This document shows positions 6,998-15,885 of a DNA stretch of 38,388 bases, in pieces (position 1 is the first letter of the stretch; each line of letters begins with the position of its first letter). The notes under the pieces are model-generated. The model made no database searches, had not been told where the DNA came from, and saw only the letters and a program-made list of their open reading frames with translations. The position numbers and the translations under genes are program-made. Origin of the DNA: Micromonospora cabrerizensis (GTDB taxonomy: Bacteria > Actinomycetota > Actinomycetes > Mycobacteriales > Micromonosporaceae); NCBI RefSeq assembly GCF_022230955.1, contig NZ_JAKKFI010000009.1:1-38388 (forward strand). The letters run 5' to 3'.

Positions 6998-7969
6998 ATG
7001 AGCCTGTCGGCCACGACGGCACCGCCGTCGCCAGCAGCACCGCCTTCTCCCGACCTCCCCTCCCGGCAGCGCCGGGGGAGGTTACTCAACCGCCTCGACG
7101 TCAAGTACTCGCCGTACCTCTACATCGCACCGTTCTTCCTGATCTTCGGCGCGTTCGGGTTGTACCCGATGGTGCGTACCGCCTGGATGTCGCTGCACGA
7201 CTGGGACATGATCGGCGAGCACTCGTTCATCGGCTTCGACAACTACACCCGGCTGTTCTCCGACGAGTACTTCTGGAACGCGCTGGTCAACACGTTCGGC
7301 ATCTTCGCCCTGTCGACCATCCCGCAGCTGTTGCTCGCACTCTTCCTGGCGAACCTGCTCAACCGGACCCTCCTGCGCGCCAAGACCTTCTTCCGGATGG
7401 CCATCTTCATGCCGAACGTGGTGTCGGTGGCGGCGGTCGCGATCGTCTTCGGGATGCTGTTCCAGCGGGAGTTCGGCCTGTTCAACTGGCTGCTCGGCCT
7501 CGTCGGTGTCGACCCGGTCGACTGGGACGGGCAACGGTGGAGTTCCTGGTTCGCCATCTCCTCGATGGTCAACTGGCGGTGGACCGGGTACAACACCCTG
7601 ATCCTGCTCGCCGGCATGCAGGCGATCCCGAAGGATCTCTACGAGGCCGCGGAGATCGACGGCGCCGGCCCGTGGCGGCAGTTCTGGCAGATCACCCTGC
7701 CCATGCTCAAGCCCACCTTCACCTTCGTGGTCATCCTGTCCACGATCGGCGGTATGCAGCTCTTCACCGAGCCACTGCTCTTCGCCAACGGCAACATTCT
7801 CGGCGGCAGCCAGCGGGAGTTCCAGACGCTGGCCATGTACATGTACGAGATGGGCATCTCGAACCTGAACACAGCCGGCTACGGAGCCGCGGTCGCCTGG
7901 GCCATCTTCATGATCATCGTTGTGGTGTCGCTGTTCAACTTCCTACTCGTCCGCCGCTCGGCGAAGTGA
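6998..7969 (+). CDS. cebF: Sugar ABC transporter permease CebF
   Basis: A 323-residue inner-membrane permease of the MalF type, with six predicted membrane helices; the first is YSPYLYIAPFFLIFGAFGLY (about residues 37-56). The cytoplasmic EAA loop that docks to the ATPase is visible as YEAAEIDGAGPWRQFWQITL near 218-237. The N-terminal 30 residues are Pro/Ser-rich and cytoplasmic. A GGAAAAGGA ribosome site precedes the ATG. It pairs with CebG to form the channel for cello-oligosaccharides. No ATPase gene is in the operon, so the shared ATPase MsiK is presumably encoded elsewhere, as in Streptomyces. Confidence 0.93.
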   Translation: MSLSATTAPPSPAAPPSPDLPSRQRRGRLLNRLDVKYSPYLYIAPFFLIFGAFGLYPMVRTAWMSLHDWDMIGEHSFIGFDNYTRLFSDEYFWNALVNTFGIFALSTIPQLLLALFLANLLNRTLLRAKTFFRMAIFMPNVVSVAAVAIVFGMLFQREFGLFNWLLGLVGVDPVDWDGQRWSSWFAISSMVNWRWTGYNTLILLAGMQAIPKDLYEAAEIDGAGPWRQFWQITLPMLKPTFTFVVILSTIGGMQLFTEPLLFANGNILGGSQREFQTLAMYMYEMGISNLNTAGYGAAVAWAIFMIIVVVSLFNFLLVRRSAK

Positions 7970-7979
7970 GGAGAGATCG

Positions 7980-8822
7980 ATGATCTCGGCTTCCCAGCGC
8001 CTGTGGCGCACCAGCCCGCTGACCTACGTGGCACTCGTCCTGGCGGCGCTGCTGTCGATCTACCCGTTCTACTACATGCTGGTGATCGGCAGTCGCAGCC
8101 TGGACAACATCAACGACGTGCCGCCGCCGCTGACCCCCGGCGGAGCGTTCGGTGACAACTTCGGGCGGGTGCTCGACAACGACGCCGCCAACTTCCTCAC
8201 CGGCATGATGAACTCGATCATCGTCTCCTCGGTGGTCACCGTGTCGGTGGTGCTCACCGGTTCACTGGCCGGGTTCGCCTTCGCCAAGCTGAGGTTCCGG
8301 GGCAGCAACGCCCTGCTGCTGGCGATCATCGTCACCATGATGATCCCGACCCAGATGGGGCTCATCCCGCTCTGGTCCATGATGCAGGACCTGGGGTGGT
8401 ACGACACCCTCTACGCGGTCACCGTGCCGTTCCTGGTCAGCGCCTTCGGCGTGTTCATGATGCGGCAGTACGCCAGCCAGGCCATCTCCGACGAGCTGAT
8501 CGAGGCCGGCCGCGTCGACGGGGCGAGCACGTTCCGGATCTACTGGAGCATCGTGCTGCCCGCGCTGCGTCCCGCCGCCGGCGTGCTCGGTCTGCTGACC
8601 TTCATGGAGACCTGGAACTCGTTCATCTGGCCGTACGCCATCCTCACCCCGGAGAATCCGACCCTCCAGGTCTCGCTCTCCTTCCTCTCCTACGCCTACT
8701 ACACCGACTACTCCCAGGTGTTCGCCGCCACGGCGATCGGCACCATCCCCCTGGTACTCGTGTTTCTCGTGTTCGGCCGCCAGATCATCGGCGGGATCAT
8801 GGAAGGTGCCGTCAAGTCGTGA
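7980..8822 (+). CDS. cebG: Sugar ABC transporter permease CebG
   Basis: A 280-residue MalG-type permease with six predicted membrane helices and the EAA loop [21 protein letters not shown] near 175-195 (key residues E-A-G-x9-P). The ATG at 7980 follows a GAGGAGA ribosome site that starts right after the cebF stop, so the in-frame upstream start at 7920, which lies inside cebF, is rejected. Its own stop overlaps the bglC GTG start (GTGA). It forms the translocation pore with CebF for cellobiose/cellotriose import. Confidence 0.94.
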   Translation: MISASQRLWRTSPLTYVALVLAALLSIYPFYYMLVIGSRSLDNINDVPPPLTPGGAFGDNFGRVLDNDAANFLTGMMNSIIVSSVVTVSVVLTGSLAGFAFAKLRFRGSNALLLAIIVTMMIPTQMGLIPLWSMMQDLGWYDTLYAVTVPFLVSAFGVFMMRQYASQAISDELIEAGRVDGASTFRIYWSIVLPALRPAAGVLGLLTFMETWNSFIWPYAILTPENPTLQVSLSFLSYAYYTDYSQVFAATAIGTIPLVLVFLVFGRQIIGGIMEGAVKS

Positions 8823-10240
8823 GCAACCCCGCCAGCCCACCCGCCGTCGACGTCCTCGACGAGCGCCCCGGGCTGACCTTTCCGCCCGGATTCCTCTGGG
8901 GGGCCGCGACGGCGGCGTACCAGATCGAGGGGGCGGCGGCCGTGGACGGCCGTACCCCTTCGATCTGGGACACCTTCAGCCACACGGACGGTCGCGTCGT
9001 CGCCGGGCACACCGGAGACGTCGCATGCGACCACTACCACCGGCTCGGTGGCGACGTCGCGCTGATGGCCGAGCTGGGCCTGAAGTCGTACCGTTTCTCG
9101 GTCTCCTGGTCCCGCGTGCAGCCCGGCGGTGCCGGCGCGGCCAACCCGCAGGGCCTGGACTTCTACCGGCGGCTGGTCGACGAGCTGCTGGCCAACGGCA
9201 TCGAGCCGTGGCTCACCCTGTACCACTGGGACCTGCCGCAGCCGTTGGAGGACGCCGGCGGCTGGCCGGCCCGGGACACCGCGGCCCGCTTCGCCGACTA
9301 CACGACGCTGCTGGCCGACGCGCTCGGTGACCGGGTGCGCTACTGGACCACGCTGAACGAGCCGTGGTGCTCGGCGTTCCTCGGCTACGGCTCCGGTGTG
9401 CACGCCCCCGGCCGCACCAACGGGGCGGACGCGGTGCGTGCCGGGCACCACCTGATGCTCGGTCACGGCCTGTCCGTGCAGGCGTTGCGGGCCGCCCGGC
9501 CGACCGCCGAGGTGGGCGTGACGGTCAACCTCTACCCGGTCGACCCGGCCAGCGACACCCCCGCCGACGTCGACGCCGCACGGCGCATCGACGGGCTGGC
9601 CAACCGGTTCTTCCTGGACCCGCTGCTGCGCGGGTCGTACCCGGAGGACCTGGTGGCCGACCTGCGCACGGTGACCGACTTCGGCCACGTGCGCGACGGC
9701 GACCTGGCGACCATCTCCACGCCGCTGGACCTGGTCGGGGTCAACTACTACAGCCGGCATGTGGTCGCCGCACCGACCGAGGGCGACGCCACCGACCCTG
9801 CTCCCTCCTGCTGGCCGGGCAGCGAGGACGTGCGGTTCGTCACCCGGGGCGTCCCGGTCACCGACATGGGCTGGGAGATCGACGCTCCGGGCCTGGCCGA
9901 GACGCTGCGGCGGGTGCACGACTACACCGACCTGCCGCTCTACGTCACCGAGAACGGGTCCGCGTTCGTCGACTCGCTGGTCGACGGGGAGGTCGACGAC
10001 GTCGACCGGCTGGCCTACTTCGACGCCCACCTGCGCGCCGCGCACGAGGCGATCAACGACGGAGTTCCCCTGCGGGGATACTTCGCCTGGTCGTTGATGG
10101 ATAATTTCGAATGGGCCTGGGGTTACACCAAGCGGTTCGGCATGATCCACGTCGACTACGACAGCCAGGTCCGCACCCCCAAGTCCAGCGCCAAGTGGTA
10201 CGCCTCGGTGATCCGGCGCAACGGTCTGGCCGCACAATAG
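8819..10240 (+). CDS. bglC: Family GH1 beta-glucosidase (intracellular cellobiase)
   Basis: A 473-residue glycoside hydrolase family 1 enzyme that splits imported cellobiose and cello-oligosaccharides to glucose. The acid/base glutamate is in TLNEPW (Glu181) and the nucleophile in YVTENG (Glu378); the N-terminal [14 protein letters not shown] signature and the C-terminal [12 protein letters not shown] substrate pocket are intact. There is no signal peptide, in keeping with a cytoplasmic role. The start is the GTG in a GTGA overlap with cebG, indicating coupled translation; a longer frame upstream runs through cebG and is not real. It is probably induced by cellobiose through CebR. Confidence 0.95.
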   Translation: MSNPASPPAVDVLDERPGLTFPPGFLWGAATAAYQIEGAAAVDGRTPSIWDTFSHTDGRVVAGHTGDVACDHYHRLGGDVALMAELGLKSYRFSVSWSRVQPGGAGAANPQGLDFYRRLVDELLANGIEPWLTLYHWDLPQPLEDAGGWPARDTAARFADYTTLLADALGDRVRYWTTLNEPWCSAFLGYGSGVHAPGRTNGADAVRAGHHLMLGHGLSVQALRAARPTAEVGVTVNLYPVDPASDTPADVDAARRIDGLANRFFLDPLLRGSYPEDLVADLRTVTDFGHVRDGDLATISTPLDLVGVNYYSRHVVAAPTEGDATDPAPSCWPGSEDVRFVTRGVPVTDMGWEIDAPGLAETLRRVHDYTDLPLYVTENGSAFVDSLVDGEVDDVDRLAYFDAHLRAAHEAINDGVPLRGYFAWSLMDNFEWAWGYTKRFGMIHVDYDSQVRTPKSSAKWYASVIRRNGLAAQ

Positions 10241-10264
10241 GCTCGGGCCAGCCATCAGGACGGT

Positions 10265-10296
10265 CCTGGCGTCCACCTCACGCAGGTGGCGCCGGG
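10265..10296 (+). terminator. Hairpin between bglC and cebR
   Basis: Stem CCTGGCG-t-CCACCT / AGGTGG-CGCCGGG, with a single bulged T and the pentaloop CACGC. It lies 25 bases after the bglC stop and 27 before the cebR ATG, with no T tract. It may reduce readthrough into the repressor gene. Confidence 0.6.
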
Positions 10297-10322
10297 TCCG
10301 TCCGCCGTCGGAGGAGCACACG

Positions 10323-11369
10323 ATGACAACGCAGCGCACCCGGTCGCTCGGGCGCCCGACCCTCGACGCGGTCGCGGCGCGTGCCGGCGTCGGCCGGGGC
10401 ACGGTCTCCCGCGTGGTCAACGGCTCGCCCCAGGTCAGCCCGGAGGCCCGGGCCGCGGTCCAACAGGCCATCGCCGAGCTGGGGTACGTGCCGAACCGGG
10501 CTGCCCGCGCCCTCGTCACCCAGCGCACCGACTCCGTCGCCTTGGTGGTGTCCGAGTCCGGCGAGCGGGTCTTCACCGAGCCGTTCTTCGCCTCGATCGT
10601 GCGAGGCATCAGCTCCGCGCTGCTGGAGACCCCGATGCAGCTCTGGCTGGCCATGGCGCAGTCGCCGGTCGAGCGGGAGCGGGTCGAGCACCACCTGACC
10701 AACCAGCACGTCGACGGCGTGCTGCTGCTGTCGTTGCACGACTCCGACCCGCTGCCGACCCTGCTGGAGGAGCGCGGCCTGCCCGCCGTGCTCGGCGGTC
10801 GGCCCGCCCGGATGCTGCAACCCGGCGCCCAACCGGCCTGGTTCGTCGACGTGGACAACGTTGGCGGGGCACGGCAGGCGGTGGAGTACCTGACCGGGCT
10901 GGGGCGTCGACGCATCGCCACCATCGCCGGGCCACAGGACATGGGCGCCGGCCTGGCCCGCCTGGCCGGCTACACCGAGGCGGTCAAGGCCACCGGGGGC
11001 GGCGTCAACCCCGACCTGATCGCGTACGGCGACTTCAGCGAGGGCAGCGGCGCGGCCGCCATGCGCCGGCTACTGGACTCCTGCCCGGACCTGGACGCGG
11101 TCTTCGTGGCGTCCGACCTCATGGCGTTCGGCGCGCTGCGTACCCTGCGTGAGGCCGGCCGGCGCGTGCCCGAGGACGTCGCGGTGATCGGCTTCGACGA
11201 CGCGACGATCGCCCAACAGGCGGAGCCGCCGCTGACCACGGTCTTCCAGCCGGTGGAGGAGATGGGCCGACAGATGGCCCGCCTGCTGGTCGCCCGAATC
11301 CGCGGCGAGGACCTCCCGGCCCCGCACATCCTCCTGGACACCCAGCTGATCTACCGCGCCAGCGCCTGA
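10323..11369 (+). CDS. cebR: LacI-family repressor CebR
   Basis: A 348-residue LacI/GalR regulator. The N-terminal helix-turn-helix PTLDAVAARAGVGRGTVSRV (about 13-32) is followed by the hinge helix NRAARAL near 59-65 and a periplasmic-binding-protein-like effector domain ending FDDATIAQQAEPPLTTV. The strong GGAGGAG ribosome site fixes the start. It lies last in the cello-oligosaccharide operon. By homology and because CebR boxes flank the operon promoter, it should repress the operon, itself and the GH9 gene until cellobiose binds. In Streptomyces cebR lies upstream of cebEFG, so this downstream, autoregulated position differs. Confidence 0.93.
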   Translation: MTTQRTRSLGRPTLDAVAARAGVGRGTVSRVVNGSPQVSPEARAAVQQAIAELGYVPNRAARALVTQRTDSVALVVSESGERVFTEPFFASIVRGISSALLETPMQLWLAMAQSPVERERVEHHLTNQHVDGVLLLSLHDSDPLPTLLEERGLPAVLGGRPARMLQPGAQPAWFVDVDNVGGARQAVEYLTGLGRRRIATIAGPQDMGAGLARLAGYTEAVKATGGGVNPDLIAYGDFSEGSGAAAMRRLLDSCPDLDAVFVASDLMAFGALRTLREAGRRVPEDVAVIGFDDATIAQQAEPPLTTVFQPVEEMGRQMARLLVARIRGEDLPAPHILLDTQLIYRASA

Positions 11370-11390
11370 CCCCCACGTCAGGGTCAGGCG
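11363..11390. terminator. Bidirectional terminator between cebR and the acyl-CoA dehydrogenase
   Basis: Perfect 10 bp stem CGCCTGACCC / GGGTCAGGCG with an 8-base loop. It includes the cebR stop codon and sits between convergent genes only 28 bases apart. Confidence 0.8.
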
Positions 11391-11397
11391 ACGCGGG

Positions 11398-12608
<1,211 letters not shown>

Positions 12609-12609
<1 letters not shown>

Positions 12610-13688
12610 CACCGCTCCCTGGCGGCTGTCAGCCCGTGTGCGACCAGCGGTGCCACCATCTCGCCGATCCGGTCGAAGCCCTCGCCGAGCGTCTGCCCGA
12701 GCGTGTGGCGGTAGTGGATGCCCTCGCAGATGACCGCGAGCTTGAAACAGCCGAGCGCGACGTGCCAGTGCAGCGGCCCGACGTCTACGTCGCTGCGCCC
12801 GGCGTACCGGTCGATCAGCTCGCTGCCGGTGGGGAACCCGGCGCGCGGCCCGAGCCCGTCGGCGACCGGGTTGCCGTCGGCCGTGTCGCTGCCGCCGAGG
12901 ACGTCCCAGTACGTCAGGAGCAGCCCCAGGTCGGCGAGGGGGTCGCCGAGGGTGGCCATCTCCCAGTCGAGGACGGCGTGCACGGCCACCGGGTCGGCCG
13001 AGGCGAGAAGATTGTCCAGCCGGTAGTCACCGTGCACGATCCGGCCGGCGTTCGCGCCCTCCGGGGCGGTCGCCGCCAGCAGGTCCCGCAGCTCGTCGAT
13101 GCCGGGCAGATCACGGCTGCGGGAGCGGTCGAGCTGCCCGCCCCAGCGGCGGACCTGCCGGGCCAGGTAGCCCTCCGGGCGGCCGAAGTCGCCCAGCCCC
13201 ACCGAGGACGGCTCGACGCTGTGCAGCGCGGCCAGCGTGTCCATCATCGCCATGGCGAGGGCTCGGCGTCGCTCGTCGCCCAGCGGGTCGGTCTGTGCGC
13301 GGGTGCGGAACACCTCGCCGGGCACCCGCTCCATGAGGTAGAACGGCGCGCCGATCACCTCCGGGTCGGTGCACAGCAGCAGCGCGCCGGGCACCGGCAC
13401 CTCGGTCGACGCCAGCGCCGAGATGACCCGGAACTCGCGGGCCATGTCGTGCGCGGTCGCCAGCACGTGCCCCAGCGGCGGGCGGCGCAGCACGACCTCA
13501 CGGTCGCCGAGGCGCAGCAGGTAGGTGAGATTGGATTTGCCGCCCGCGATCAGGGTGGCGCGCAGTGGCCCGACGGCCAGCTCGGGTCGGTGCCGGGCCA
13601 GATAGTCGGTGAGTCGGTCCAGGGCCAGCCCGGTGGGAGAGCCTGGGACGGCCTCCGGCCGCGACGCATCGACGGCCGGATCACTCAT
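12609..13688 (-). CDS. APH-family phosphotransferase, probable hydroxyacyl-CoA kinase
   Basis: A 359-residue kinase of the aminoglycoside-phosphotransferase/choline-kinase fold. The ATP-binding region includes [13 protein letters not shown] and REVVLRRPP (about 45-72); the catalytic loop is [12 protein letters not shown] near 217-228 and the metal-binding [15 protein letters not shown] follows. The start is the ATG at 13688; the 49 codons upstream in the same frame contain the promoter and look non-coding. A -10-like TCAACT ends six bases before the ATG, so the transcript may be leaderless. The partner dehydrogenase overlaps by one base. Members of this subgroup act on hydroxyacyl-CoA or small alcohols rather than antibiotics; resistance is unlikely. 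Confidence 0.88.
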
Positions 13689-13694
13689 CCGACT

Positions 13695-13729
13695 AGTTGA
13701 TGGCAGCCCGCTCACGTTGTCAATGTGAG
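13695..13729 (-). promoter_or_regulatory. Promoter and overlapping palindromic operator of the kinase-dehydrogenase operon
   Basis: On the minus strand a consensus TTGACA (13723-13718) is followed 17 bases later by TCAACT (13700-13695), six bases before the ATG. The -35 box sits at the centre of the palindrome CTCACGTTGTCAATGTGAG (13711-13729; eight of nine arm positions pair). This is the layout expected for a TetR-type repressor site. The regulator gene is not in the window. Confidence 0.6.
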
Positions 13730-13779
13730 ATTTTCCGCTGGGGACATGCCTTTGCAACAGGGACGAAATGGTCAACGAC

Positions 13780-13797
13780 CAGGCTGGGTCCAGCCTG
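13780..13797. promoter_or_regulatory. Perfect palindrome ahead of the ACT-domain gene
   Basis: CAGGCTGG-GT-CCAGCCTG, two perfect 8-base arms, 41 bases upstream of the ATG at 13838. It could be an operator or a leader hairpin; no matching regulator can be named. Confidence 0.4.
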
Positions 13798-13837
13798 CCG
13801 GCCGCACCTCGCCGGCCCGCCGAGCGGAGGGACACAC

Positions 13838-14539
13838 ATGTTGCTGCGAGTTCGGGTCACCCTGCCGGACCGTCCGGGCACGCTCGGCCAGGTTGCCCGC
13901 ACGTTGGGCGTCTCCGGCGCGGACATCGTCCAGGTGGTGGTCCTCGAACGGCTCGGCGGGCGCGCGGTGGACGACTTCACGGTGGTCTGGCCGGGCGCGG
14001 CGCGGGTGGAGCGGCTGCTGGCCGGTCTCGCGGCGATCCCCGGCGTGCGGGTGGACGGCGTGTGGCGGGCGATCGGCGCGCCCACCACCACCGGCCAGGA
14101 CGCGGAGCTGTTGGCCCAGGTCGCGGCCAACCCGGCCGACGGGCTCGCCACCCTTGTCGACGCGGTGCCCGGTCTGCTGGCAGCCGACTGGGCCGTCGCC
14201 GCCGTGGTGCCGGTCGACTGGGCCTCGCGGACCGGGGGCGGCGGGGCGACCGTGGGGCACGCGAGCTGGCGTGCACCCGTACCCCTGCGGTTGCCGGAGG
14301 TGACCCCGCTGCGGGGTCGGTCGGTGACCACGCCCGACGGCACCCACCACGCGGTCGCGCCGTTCGGACGGGCGGGCCTGGTGCTGGTGGTGGCGCGCGA
14401 GCGGAGCGAGACCCTGTCCGCCGCCGCGTTCCACAGCACCGAGGTGGACCGCCTCACCCAGCTCGTCCGGGCCTGCGCGGTGATCCTCGGTGACCGGCTC
14501 GACCTGGTCGGCGCGCCCCCGGTGGTCGCCGGCCCCTGA
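13838..14539 (+). CDS. ACT-domain protein with GAF-like C-terminal region
   Basis: A 233-residue probable amino-acid-sensing protein. Residues 1-75 form an ACT domain beginning LLRVRVTLPDRPGTLGQVA, with the ligand-loop Asp-Arg-Pro-Gly and a VDDFTV strand. The remaining 150 residues (ANPADGLATLVDAVPGLL to ACAVILGD) look like a degenerate GAF-type domain. There is no catalytic motif. A CGGAGGG ribosome site sets the ATG; the longer frame from 13697 reads through the promoter of the divergent operon. The next gene has the same ACT plus middle region and adds a GNAT domain, so the two appear to be tandem paralogues. Specific ligand and role unknown. Confidence 0.75.
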   Translation: MLLRVRVTLPDRPGTLGQVARTLGVSGADIVQVVVLERLGGRAVDDFTVVWPGAARVERLLAGLAAIPGVRVDGVWRAIGAPTTTGQDAELLAQVAANPADGLATLVDAVPGLLAADWAVAAVVPVDWASRTGGGGATVGHASWRAPVPLRLPEVTPLRGRSVTTPDGTHHAVAPFGRAGLVLVVARERSETLSAAAFHSTEVDRLTQLVRACAVILGDRLDLVGAPPVVAGP

Positions 14540-14629
14540 GCGACCCGAGGAGTTCCCGGGCCGACACCGCGGAGCAACCCGGCGGCAACAGGCGAGGGCG
14601 AGGCTCTGAGGTGGGGAAGGGAGCCAACC

Positions 14630-15694
14630 ATGACGTTGTGGCGGATTCGAGCCACCGTGGACGACCGACCGGGATACCTGTCGGTGCTCACGGCGAGCCT
14701 CGCGTTGCGCGGGGTCAACATCCTCACCGTGCAGGTGCAGCCCACCGAGCAGGGTGCGGTGGACGACTTCCTGGTCGACGCGCCGGACGCGCTGGACGAG
14801 GCCGGGCTGATCGCGGCCGTCGAGCGGGGTCGGGGCCGGGACTGCTGGGTGGCGCGCAGCGAGGCGCGCGGCCTGGCCGACCAGCCCACCCGGGTGCTCG
14901 GGCTGGCCAACCGACTGGTGCGTGACCCGGACGCGACGGGTGCGGCGCTGCGGGCCCTGCTCGGCGCCGACTCGGTCAGCTGGCGACCCGCGTCGACCGG
15001 CGTCGAGCGGGGAATCACCGGCGCCACCATGCTGCTGGCCGACCCGGCGGGCGGTTCGTTCTCGCTGCGCCGGGTCGCGCCCGCCTTCACCCCGGCGGAG
15101 TACGCGCGGGCGCAGGCCCTGGTCGAGCTGGCCGCCACCGTGGTCCGTCGGGCCGCCGAGCAGATCACCCTGGTGCTGCCCGACGGTGCCGAGGTGGCCG
15201 TGCGGCCAGCCTGCGCGGACGACCTGCCCGGTGTCGTGGAGCTGCACGAGGCGTGCTCGCCGCGCAGCCGGCACCGGCGTTACCTGGGTGGGGCGGCGGT
15301 GCCGCAGCCGGCCCGGTTGCGTCGGCTGCTGGAGCCGAGCCGAGGGCTCGCCCTGGTGGCCACGGCCACCGGCGCGGACGGTGCGGCGGAGTCGGTGGTC
15401 GCCCTGGCGAACCTGCTCGGCGAGGGTGACGAGGCCGAGGTGGCGCTGTTGGTGCGTGACGACTGGCAGCGGCGAGGGCTCGGGTCTTCGCTGCTGCGCC
15501 GGCTGGCCCAACATGCCGACCGGGCCGGTTACGCGGCGCTGGTGCTGCACGTCCAGGCCGACAACGGCGCGATGCTGCGGACGCTGCGCCGGCTGAACCG
15601 GTCCAGCTCGGCGGAGCGCGACGGCGCCCTGCTCACCCTCACCGTCCCGCTCGCCGCGGAGAGGAAGGGCACCCTCTCGACGCCTGGCACGTAG
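14630..15694 (+). CDS. ACT-GNAT protein, probable amino-acid-regulated acetyltransferase
   Basis: A 354-residue fusion. The N-terminal ACT domain (about 1-75) carries VDDRPGYLSVLTASLALRG (Asp-Arg-Pro-Gly ligand loop); a middle helical/GAF-like part follows to about 180, then a GNAT acetyltransferase domain (185-330) with acetyl-CoA motif A RRGLGSSLLRRLA and LHVQADNGAMLRTLRRLN. An ACT-GNAT protein lysine acetyltransferase controlled by cysteine and arginine has been described in Micromonospora aurantiaca, so the same activity is likely here. A GGAAGGGAG ribosome site precedes the ATG. It lies 90 bases after the ACT-only gene in the same direction. Confidence 0.85.
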   Translation: MTLWRIRATVDDRPGYLSVLTASLALRGVNILTVQVQPTEQGAVDDFLVDAPDALDEAGLIAAVERGRGRDCWVARSEARGLADQPTRVLGLANRLVRDPDATGAALRALLGADSVSWRPASTGVERGITGATMLLADPAGGSFSLRRVAPAFTPAEYARAQALVELAATVVRRAAEQITLVLPDGAEVAVRPACADDLPGVVELHEACSPRSRHRRYLGGAAVPQPARLRRLLEPSRGLALVATATGADGAAESVVALANLLGEGDEAEVALLVRDDWQRRGLGSSLLRRLAQHADRAGYAALVLHVQADNGAMLRTLRRLNRSSSAERDGALLTLTVPLAAERKGTLSTPGT

Positions 15695-15706
15695 GGCGGG
15701 CCCGGG

Positions 15707-15856
15707 TCACCGCACCGGGGGTTCCCGGCGGCCGGACACGCAGAACCGGTTGCCCTCCGAGTCGGCGAGCACGACGTACGGGGGTTCGGTCGGGTGCGGG
15801 TCGGTGGGATAGTGCCGCCAGTCCGACGGTACGCCGCCGGCCCCCGGTCCACGCAC
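15707..15856 (-). pseudogene. Remnant of a glyoxalase/VOC family gene (C-terminal end only)
   Basis: In the reverse frame ending at TGA 15707-15709, about 49 residues contain SDWRHYPTD and PPYVVLADSEGNRFCVSG, the usual C-terminal signature of vicinal-oxygen-chelate (glyoxalase-like) proteins. The normal N-terminal 70-100 residues are missing: upstream sequence is the end of the aldehyde dehydrogenase gene. A GTG at 15856 could start a 49-residue peptide, but that would be only half a VOC module. I infer a decayed gene left beside the dehydrogenase. Confidence 0.6.
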
Positions 15857-15885
15857 GAGGCGTCGACAGGGGGCCGGCGACGACC

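Noticed and set aside
5521..7104. Minus-strand frame of 527 codons opposite cebE
   Set aside because: Antisense to a clear lipoprotein gene, with no motif or promoter.
8708..10942. Very long minus-strand reading frame (744 codons) across bglC and cebR
   Set aside because: It is antisense to clear GH1 and LacI genes; high GC suppresses stops in the mirrored frame and no domain is recognisable.
13772..15550. Minus-strand frame of 592 codons opposite the two ACT genes
   Set aside because: Low-complexity Arg/Gly/Pro-rich translation opposite genuine ACT and GNAT domains; a GC-driven shadow.
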